Below, piece by piece: positions 1 to 4,107 of a stretch of 5,319 nt of DNA. Both the position numbers and the translations under genes were made by a program. Every line of letters starts with the position of its first letter. Position 1 is the first letter of the stretch. Source of the stretch: Treponema sp. (GTDB taxonomy: Bacteria > Spirochaetota > Spirochaetia > Treponematales > Breznakiellaceae); contig JAITHQ010000261.1 of assembly GCA_031279925.1 (NCBI GenBank), positions 1-5,319 on the forward strand, read 5' to 3'. The notes beneath the pieces were generated by a model, which was not told the origin of the DNA, made no database searches, and saw only the letters and a program-made list of their open reading frames with translations.

Positions 1-1805
1 GACTTAAGGAACGCTTCATTATTCTTGCTTTTCTTCATTTTGTCAACCAGAAGCTCGATAATCTCGATTTCGTCCATGGGGTTTATAACCTTGCGGAGTA
101 TCCACATCTTTTGGAGTTCTTCTTCGGAAAGCAGAAGTTCCTCCTTGCGGGTACCGGATTTTTTTATGTTGATCGCCGGGTAGAGGCGGCGGTCGGAAAT
201 GCGGCGGTCAAGGTTAATTTCCATGTTGCCGGTGCCTTTGAATTCCTCAAAGATAACTTCGTCCATGCGGCTGCCGGTTTCCACCAGGGCTGTTGAAATA
301 ATGGTAAGGCTGCCGCCTTCTTCGATGTTACGGGCGGCGCCGAAAAACCGTTTGGGTTTGTGCAGGGCGTTGCTGTCCACGCCGCCTGAAAGTATTTTGC
401 CCGATGTAGGTACAGTCTGGTTGTAGGCCCGCGCCAAACGGGTAATGGAGTCAAGCAGGATAACCACGTCTTTTTTGTGTTCCACCAGGCGCTTGGCCTT
501 TTCCAACACCATCTCGGTTACCTGCACATGGCGGGTGGCCTGCTCGTCAAAAGTTGAAGAGACAACCTCGGCCCGTACGGTACGCTCCATGTCGGTAACT
601 TCCTCGGGCCGTTCATCAATAAGCAGGACGATAAGATACACTTCCGGATGGTTTTTGGTAATGGCGTTGGCAATCTTCTGCATCATGATCGTTTTGCCGG
701 TACGGGGCGGGGCCACAATAATCGCCCGCTGGCCCTTGCCGATGGGGCAGAAGAGATTGATTATCCGCTCGCTGATTCCTTCGCTAATGGTTTCAAGGTC
801 GAGTTTTTGGTTGGGGTACAGGGGGGTAAGGTTATCAAAGGGGATGCGGTTCTGCGCCACCGTTGGATCATCGTAGTTGACCGTTTCCACCCGCAGCATG
901 GCAAAGAAACGCTCCCCTTCCTTGGGGCTGCGTATCTGGCCATAGACCGTATCCCCGGTTTTCAGGGCAAAAAGCCGTATCTGGCTGGGGCTGATGTAAA
1001 TATCATCCGGGCCGGGCAGGTAAGAATTCTGCGGGCTGCGCAAAAAACCGTAGCTGTCGGGCAGAATTTCCAGGGAGCCGTATGCGTAGATAATGCCGCC
1101 ATTTTCGGTATGGGCTTTAAGGATGGCAAAGACAATTTCCTGCTTCTTAAGGGAAACCATATCATCGTGGGATATATTGTAATCCGATGCCAGTTGCCGC
1201 AGGTCTTTCATATTTAGCACGATAAGTTCGTTAATGGTTAAGCGCGGCTTGCCGTTATCCTGATCCAGCCGCGGTTCCGGTTTGCCGTACAAATCCGGCA
1301 TGGAAGGCAGTTTGGGAAACGCAAACTGCGATACGCGCTGCGTGTCGGAAGGGAACGGGCGGGTTTCGGACTGCGGCGTGCTGTAACCGTTGTAGCCGCC
1401 TGAGTACCCGTTGGAAAAACCGCCGCCGTTTCCCCCAGCCGATGGCGAAAAACCGGGGGAAGATCTGCTGTAATGCCCCCTTGACCGCCCCGGGCCGCGC
1501 CTGAACGCCACATCTTCGCCGCCGCCGGCCCTAAAACCGGTTTCAACCTGCGGGGCAGCTTCTTCGGCTGCTTCTTCTTTCTGGGGGGAATCGCCGCCCA
1601 GAGTAGAGCGCCGGCTTCGCGCCCGTACAACAATGCGGCTGGCCTTTTCTCCGGCATCGGAGCTGTTTGTCTCTTCCGCCGGAAAGGCTTCAAGCCCTTC
1701 GTTTTCAGCCGCGCCGCTGGCCGCTGAATCCGGCTCCTGCTCAAAATTCAAGGTTTCTTCAGTTTCCTTGACCTTGGGTTTTCGACCCCTCCGTAAAACT
1801 CCCAT
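1..1805 (-). CDS. rho: Transcription termination factor Rho, long N-terminally extended form (3' end just outside window)
   Basis: Rho is the hexameric RNA-dependent ATPase that loads on C-rich nascent RNA and ends transcription. I translated one uninterrupted frame of 601 full codons from the ATG at 1805-1803; it leaves the window in codon 602. The closing residues (NNEAFLK) align with the last few of E. coli Rho, so only a few codons are missing. Domains: a low-complexity extension at residues 1-188; the Rho N-terminal helical domain about 189-235 ([14 protein letters not shown]); the RNA-binding cold-shock fold about 240-310 ([19 protein letters not shown]); Walker A APPRTGKT at 365-372; Walker B LLDSITR with Asp452; then the R-loop and C-terminal helices ([32 protein letters not shown]). 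E. coli Rho has 419 residues, so the excess is nearly all N-terminal. The start is supported by AGGTGG 8 nt upstream. No frameshift was seen. The gene is separated from pncC by 508 bp and probably has its own promoter. Confidence 0.98.
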   Translation of the reverse strand, partial: MGVLRRGRKPKVKETEETLNFEQEPDSAASGAAENEGLEAFPAEETNSSDAGEKASRIVVRARSRRSTLGGDSPQKEEAAEEAAPQVETGFRAGGGEDVAFRRGPGRSRGHYSRSSPGFSPSAGGNGGGFSNGYSGGYNGYSTPQSETRPFPSDTQRVSQFAFPKLPSMPDLYGKPEPRLDQDNGKPRLTINELIVLNMKDLRQLASDYNISHDDMVSLKKQEIVFAILKAHTENGGIIYAYGSLEILPDSYGFLRSPQNSYLPGPDDIYISPSQIRLFALKTGDTVYGQIRSPKEGERFFAMLRVETVNYDDPTVAQNRIPFDNLTPLYPNQKLDLETISEGISERIINLFCPIGKGQRAIIVAPPRTGKTIMMQKIANAITKNHPEVYLIVLLIDERPEEVTDMERTVRAEVVSSTFDEQATRHVQVTEMVLEKAKRLVEHKKDVVILLDSITRLARAYNQTVPTSGKILSGGVDSNALHKPKRFFGAARNIEEGGSLTIISTALVETGSRMDEVIFEEFKGTGNMEINLDRRISDRRLYPAINIKKSGTRKEELLLSEEELQKMWILRKVINPMDEIEIIELLVDKMKKSKNNEAFLK

Positions 1806-1813
1806 TATTCAAA

Positions 1814-1819
1814 CCACCT
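1814..1819 (-). promoter_or_regulatory. Shine-Dalgarno site of rho
   Basis: The minus strand reads AGGTGG here, 8 nt before the rho ATG at 1805-1803. It is the best ribosome-binding match near the start. It supports this ATG as the beginning of the long extension rather than a start closer to the conserved Rho domain. Confidence 0.7.
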
Positions 1820-1834
1820 ATGGATTTCCATTTT

Positions 1835-1853
1835 CCCGGTCAATAAGACCAGG
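1835..1853 (-). promoter_or_regulatory. Small hairpin in the rho leader
   Basis: In the minus-strand transcript, CCTGGTC and GACCGGG can pair as a 7-bp stem with one U-G wobble around the loop TTATT. It lies about 30 nt upstream of the rho start codon. No run of U follows it, so it is not an intrinsic terminator. Whether it affects rho expression is unknown. Rho leaders are autoregulated in E. coli, but that does not establish a role here. Confidence 0.3.
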
Positions 1854-1969
1854 ATAAGACTAGATATACTCATTTTAGTCATTGCGCTCATTCAATTTTG
1901 AAAAGGGCTTTGGAAAGACCGGCTGGCAGCACGATTTTCCCTTGCTATCTAACTTAAATCTAAGGTTGA

Positions 1970-1995
1970 TTTTTCAAAACTGAAGTTTTGAAAAA
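1970..1995. repeat. 26-bp AT-rich palindrome (12-bp arms, 2-nt centre)
   Basis: TTTTTCAAAACT at 1970-1981 and AGTTTTGAAAAA at 1984-1995 are exact reverse complements separated by GA. On both strands the 5' arm starts with T5 and the 3' arm ends with A5, so neither strand has the U-run after the stem that an intrinsic terminator needs. It could be a dispersed palindromic repeat, a protein-binding site or a cruciform-forming site. Nothing in the window decides between these. Confidence 0.65.
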
Positions 1996-2235
1996 CCCTC
2001 ACTTTATTCCCGCAAAACTTTCGCTGCAAGTATTCAATTACTACCTTTCGCATATTTCCTGTAAGGTTATTTCTTGGCATATCAATCCGGTTGCAAACCC
2101 GCTTGATACGGACCTTTGGGCCGACGCAACTGCTTTACAATTTCTTGACCAACGGACTACGAAACCACATTTTTCAGAGGTTGAAGCTGGAAAATGAAGT
2201 TTTGCAGGCTCTTATGTCGAAAGGCATAAACACCA

Positions 2236-2265
2236 GCCTGGCTGCCAGGCCCGTATCTTTGATAC
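2236..2265 (-). other. Two adjacent perfect hairpins downstream of pncC
   Basis: On the minus strand, GTATC-AAA-GATAC (2265-2253) is followed after 2 nt by GCCTGG-CAG-CCAGGC (2250-2236). Both stems are perfect, with 3-nt loops. They begin about 48 nt after the pncC stop codon. No U-run follows, so they are not a canonical terminator, but they could protect the 3' end of the operon transcript or mark a processed end. Assignment as a transcript-end structure is inference from position. Confidence 0.35.
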
Positions 2266-2313
2266 ACAGTTCCCTTCTGTATCTTTCAATAATAGTAATC
2301 CGCTCCTCCCTTG

Positions 2314-2970
2314 TCAAGCAAGACCTGAGTTTTTCAGCAATTCTTCCAATACAGCCGCCGCAGCCCGCAATCGCACTGCGTTGCGTGAACCGGTAAAATG
2401 GAATTGCTTCTCGATAGAATCGCCGTCTTTCCGGGCTACGGCTATCCAAACCGTACCTACCGGAACCGCACTGCCATCGCCATCAGGCCCGGCAAGGCCC
2501 GTTACCGACGCCGCTATGTCAGCCCCGCTTTTTCGCAGGGCCTCAAAGGCCATACTGCGGGCAGTGTCCTCGCTTACCAGGCCGTATCGTTCAAGCCGTT
2601 CCCGATCAAGGCCAAGCATGGCAATTTTTGCCTTTGCGGTATAGCACACAAACGAACCCCAAAATACCCGCGAAGCCCCCGGAAAACCGGCAAGAATATC
2701 CGCGACAAGCCCGGCGGTACAGGACTCCGCCAATGCCAGAACTGCTGAACGGGCGCTTAAATCCTGCAACAACAATTCCGCAGCCTGCTCCGCAGTGTCC
2801 GCCAGCAAAGCAAGTTCCGGTTCTTCCAGCCAGAGAGCCTGTTCAAATTGTGGATCTTTGCGGTCTATTGACCGCAAAGATCCCGATCTTCGGGCTCTTT
2901 TGGAGCCTGCAAGGTAGAATTTTGGCGTTTGCAACGCCAAAATTCCAGATTTTGAACAGGCTCTAAGCAT
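2314..2970 (-). CDS. pncC: Stand-alone CinA C-terminal domain protein (PncC-type nicotinamide-nucleotide amidase) with repeat-encoded N-terminus
   Basis: The family converts nicotinamide mononucleotide to nicotinic acid mononucleotide and ammonia, recycling the NMN made by NAD-dependent DNA ligase. The 218-residue product carries the family blocks ESCTAG (82-87), FVCYTAKAK (107-115), SVTGLAGPDG and PVGTVWIA. The MoCF-like N-terminal domain of full CinA is absent, as in E. coli YgaD. Family members of this short type have about 160 residues. Residues 3-46 here come entirely from the palindromic element, and removing them leaves 174. The ATG at 2970-2968 overlaps the bactofilin stop by 8 nt (ATGCTTAG), and there is no strong Shine-Dalgarno, so coupled re-initiation is likely. 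The alternative is an internal TTG start near residue 55 or 66-68. The catalytic core is intact, so the function call is good; the true N-terminus is uncertain. No DNA uptake role is implied by the name CinA. Confidence 0.93.
   Translation of the reverse strand: MLRACSKSGILALQTPKFYLAGSKRARRSGSLRSIDRKDPQFEQALWLEEPELALLADTAEQAAELLLQDLSARSAVLALAESCTAGLVADILAGFPGASRVFWGSFVCYTAKAKIAMLGLDRERLERYGLVSEDTARSMAFEALRKSGADIAASVTGLAGPDGDGSAVPVGTVWIAVARKDGDSIEKQFHFTGSRNAVRLRAAAAVLEELLKNSGLA
2834..2964 (-). repeat. 131-bp palindromic repeat element, copy 1 (complete; MITE-like or RPE-like)
   Basis: The ends are 14-bp perfect inverted repeats: AGAGCCTGTTCAAA at 2834-2847 and its reverse complement at 2951-2964. 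Inside are a 13-bp hairpin (2853-2865 with 2870-2882, 4-nt loop), a 5-bp hairpin (2882-2886 with 2890-2894), a 5-bp hairpin (2893-2897 with 2903-2907, overlapping the previous one by 2 nt) and a 13-bp hairpin with 3-nt loop (2917-2929 with 2933-2945). It is 109/116 identical to the copy at 5204, in the same orientation. It sits at the bactofilin-pncC junction and is open in the pncC frame. Two of its three minus-strand frames and one plus-strand frame have no stop. No transposase is encoded, and no clear target-site duplication is visible. Strand is given as the direction of host transcription. Confidence 0.88.
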
Positions 2971-3385
2971 TTACGCTCTGCAATTCCGCTTTTATTTCTT
3001 CAAGAGGCCGGGAAAAAATTTCTATTTCTTTTTCTACTCCGGTCATGCTGCATTGGCCTTCAAATAACACGCCATCGGCGATACGGAGCCGCGCTGCGGT
3101 AATATCCCCCCGCACCTGCGCCCCGCTCAACATATCCACTTTATCATGGGCATAGACGTTGCCGATAACCGTTCCGTATACGGTTAGAGAACTTACCGTT
3201 ATATGATCCGCCTCTACCACCGCATCCTTGTCAACGATTAACGCGCCGGAGGCTTCGATGGTTCCCTTGAATTTCCCCTGCACCCGCAGGGTCTCCTGAA
3301 ATTTAAGCATACCATTAAAATTGGTACTTTTGCCAAGAACCACTATGGCCCTGCCGTCCGCCTTTTTCCCTTCCTGCTTTGGCAT
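2963..3385 (-). CDS. Bactofilin (polymer-forming cytoskeletal protein, DUF583/PF04519)
   Basis: Bactofilins form nucleotide-independent filaments, often at the membrane, that scaffold cell-wall and shape proteins. In spirochaetes they have been linked to helical cell shape. The 140-residue product has a short polar N-terminal tail (1-13). A right-handed beta-helix core follows at about 14-115, made of regularly spaced short Gly/Val/Ile repeats (GKSTNFNG, LRVQGKFKGTIEA, ALIVDKDAVVEA, LTVYGTVIGNVYA, AQVRGDITA, LRIADGVLFEG). A charged tail ends the protein (EIEIFSRPLEEIKAELQ). Size and architecture fit a single-domain bactofilin. The ATG lies 8 nt after the regulator's stop with AGGAG in front of it. 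Its TAG stop (2965-2963) takes one base from flanking DNA and two from the edge of the palindromic element, so the original C-terminal end may have been altered by the insertion. Co-transcription with the coiled-coil response regulator is the notable context. Confidence 0.94.
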   Translation of the reverse strand: MPKQEGKKADGRAIVVLGKSTNFNGMLKFQETLRVQGKFKGTIEASGALIVDKDAVVEADHITVSSLTVYGTVIGNVYAHDKVDMLSGAQVRGDITAARLRIADGVLFEGQCSMTGVEKEIEIFSRPLEEIKAELQSVNA

Positions 3386-3390
3386 CCGTT

Positions 3391-3395
3391 CTCCT
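3391..3395 (-). promoter_or_regulatory. Shine-Dalgarno site of the bactofilin gene
   Basis: The minus strand reads AGGAG, 5 nt before the bactofilin ATG. It overlaps the TAG stop of the upstream response regulator (TAGGAG), so a ribosome ending the regulator covers the bactofilin start site. This favours translational coupling of the two proteins. Confidence 0.75.
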
Positions 3396-4107
3396 ATTCC
3401 TGATGCAGAAATTTCCTGATCTGGGTTTCCAGGACCGACAGTCCAATTTCATTCTTTTTAAGATCATCCCATTCAAGAATCGTTTTTTCGATTCTGGCGT
3501 CCAGCTCCGCAATATGCTTGCGTACCTTTTGAGTCTTTTCGGTTATAACCGTAACCATCTCTGGCATATTTTTTTGGTTTTTTTGTCCGCCATCCTGTGC
3601 AATCAGGGCAATGGCGGCATCGAGATCATCAATGCTTTTAACAAAATCCGAAAGGTTCTTTTTCATGTCCTGGTTTAGTTCTTCGGCAAGGCTTAAACGG
3701 GATTCGCGCACCGCTATTTGGGCAAAAAGTTCGCGGTTCCGCAGAGTTGCTTTTATCCGCGCCAGAACTTCGGAAAAATTAAAGGGTTTGGTTATGTAAT
3801 CGTCCACGCCCAGTTGAAAACCGGTCACTTTGTCTTTTACATCGTCAAGGGCGGAAAACATGATGATGGGAATATCCCGGTATTTTGGATCGCCCTTTAA
3901 TATTTTTGTCACTTCCCATCCGGTCATTTTGGGCATTATATTGTCCAGAAGAATCAAATGCGGATGGAATTTTTTTACCTTTTCGAGCGCTTCCAGCCCG
4001 TCGATAGCCTCCTCGACGGTAAAGCCAAGTTTGGAAAGCATTACCTCAAAAAATTCAAGGTTGAGTCTTTCATCGTCTACAATAAGTATCTTGTTTCGAG
4101 TGTTCAT
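3394..4107 (-). CDS. Response regulator: receiver domain plus C-terminal helical/coiled-coil region, no DNA-binding domain
   Basis: The 237-residue protein begins with a CheY-like receiver (about 6-122). It has the acidic pair D11-D12, phosphoacceptor D55 in LILLDNIMP, S85 in the switch position (MFSALDD) and K107-P108 in DDYITKPF. All key residues are present, so it should be phosphorylated by a histidine kinase not encoded here. Residues about 123-237 are highly charged, Glu/Lys/Leu-rich and predicted by eye to be long helices interrupted by a polar stretch near 176-184. I recognise no helix-turn-helix, GGDEF, HD-GYP or other enzymatic output domain, so signalling by protein-protein contact is likely. 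I chose the ATG at 4107-4105 because it overlaps the lnt stop as ATGA and has GGCGGAAG just upstream. A GTG 36 nt earlier is open but would lie inside lnt. The bactofilin follows after 8 nt. Confidence 0.93.
   Translation of the reverse strand: MNTRNKILIVDDERLNLEFFEVMLSKLGFTVEEAIDGLEALEKVKKFHPHLILLDNIMPKMTGWEVTKILKGDPKYRDIPIIMFSALDDVKDKVTGFQLGVDDYITKPFNFSEVLARIKATLRNRELFAQIAVRESRLSLAEELNQDMKKNLSDFVKSIDDLDAAIALIAQDGGQKNQKNMPEMVTVITEKTQKVRKHIAELDARIEKTILEWDDLKKNEIGLSVLETQIRKFLHQE

Larger units (their letters stand above)
1806..2313. other. 508-bp intergenic region between pncC and rho
   Basis: I see no convincing gene here. Reading in the minus direction, it begins with a strong GGGAGGAG sequence 3 nt after the pncC stop, followed by no long ORF. 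Two small adjacent perfect hairpins (2265-2253 and 2250-2236) come next. Then there is a 10-bp match to the edge of the repeat element near 2204-2213, a 26-bp near-perfect palindrome (1995-1970), and the rho leader with a small hairpin and the Shine-Dalgarno. It looks more AT-rich than the genes around it. The rho promoter should lie here, but I found no pair of -35 and -10 boxes with acceptable spacing. Short ORFs of 25, 36 and 34 codons exist on the minus strand and are not supported. Confidence 0.75.

Noticed and set aside
648..1217. Plus-strand ORF of 189 codons antisense to rho
   Set aside because: It is the antisense shadow of a conserved Rho region, with no recognisable domain or ribosome-binding site.
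1238..1744. Minus-strand ORF of 168 codons overlapping the rho 5' part
   Set aside because: It is an alternative frame of the GC-rich low-complexity extension. The rho frame is continuous with the conserved domain, has the Shine-Dalgarno, and shows family motifs downstream.
1815..1843. Possible promoter: TTGACC (minus strand, 1843-1838) as a -35 box upstream of rho
   Set aside because: With usual spacing the -10 position falls on TAGGTG, which is the Shine-Dalgarno region and a poor -10 match. A TTGAAT/TATATC pair further upstream has a 21-nt spacer.
1949..2053. 34-codon minus-strand ORF (MRKVVIEYLQRK...) with AGGA 3 nt before its ATG
   Set aside because: It spans the AT-rich palindrome, has too short a Shine-Dalgarno spacing and no recognisable similarity; ORFs of this length are expected by chance.
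2212..2289. 25-codon TTG-started minus-strand ORF after pncC
   Set aside because: The start codon is 13 nt from the GGAGGAG sequence, and the ORF contains the two hairpins. No independent support.
2091..2396. 101-codon plus-strand ORF
   Set aside because: It covers the antisense of the pncC end and the structured intergenic region; no domain and no ribosome-binding site.
2174..2449. 91-codon minus-strand ORF overlapping the pncC 3' end
   Set aside because: More than half lies inside pncC in another frame; the rest is unrecognised intergenic sequence.
2834..2964. CRISPR array or intrinsic terminator as an explanation for the repeated hairpins
   Set aside because: There are only two copies 2.4 kb apart with genes between them, no spacers, no cas genes, and no U-run after any stem.
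2834..2964. Target-site duplication flanking copy 1
   Set aside because: In the minus direction the flanks are ATGCTT and CTGGCT; no unambiguous direct repeat is present. A TA next to one end of each copy is suggestive but not matched at the other end of copy 1.
2628..2966. 112-codon plus-strand ORF running through the whole repeat
   Set aside because: It is antisense to pncC. Its openness reflects the palindromic nature of the element, where one strand's open frame often mirrors the other's.
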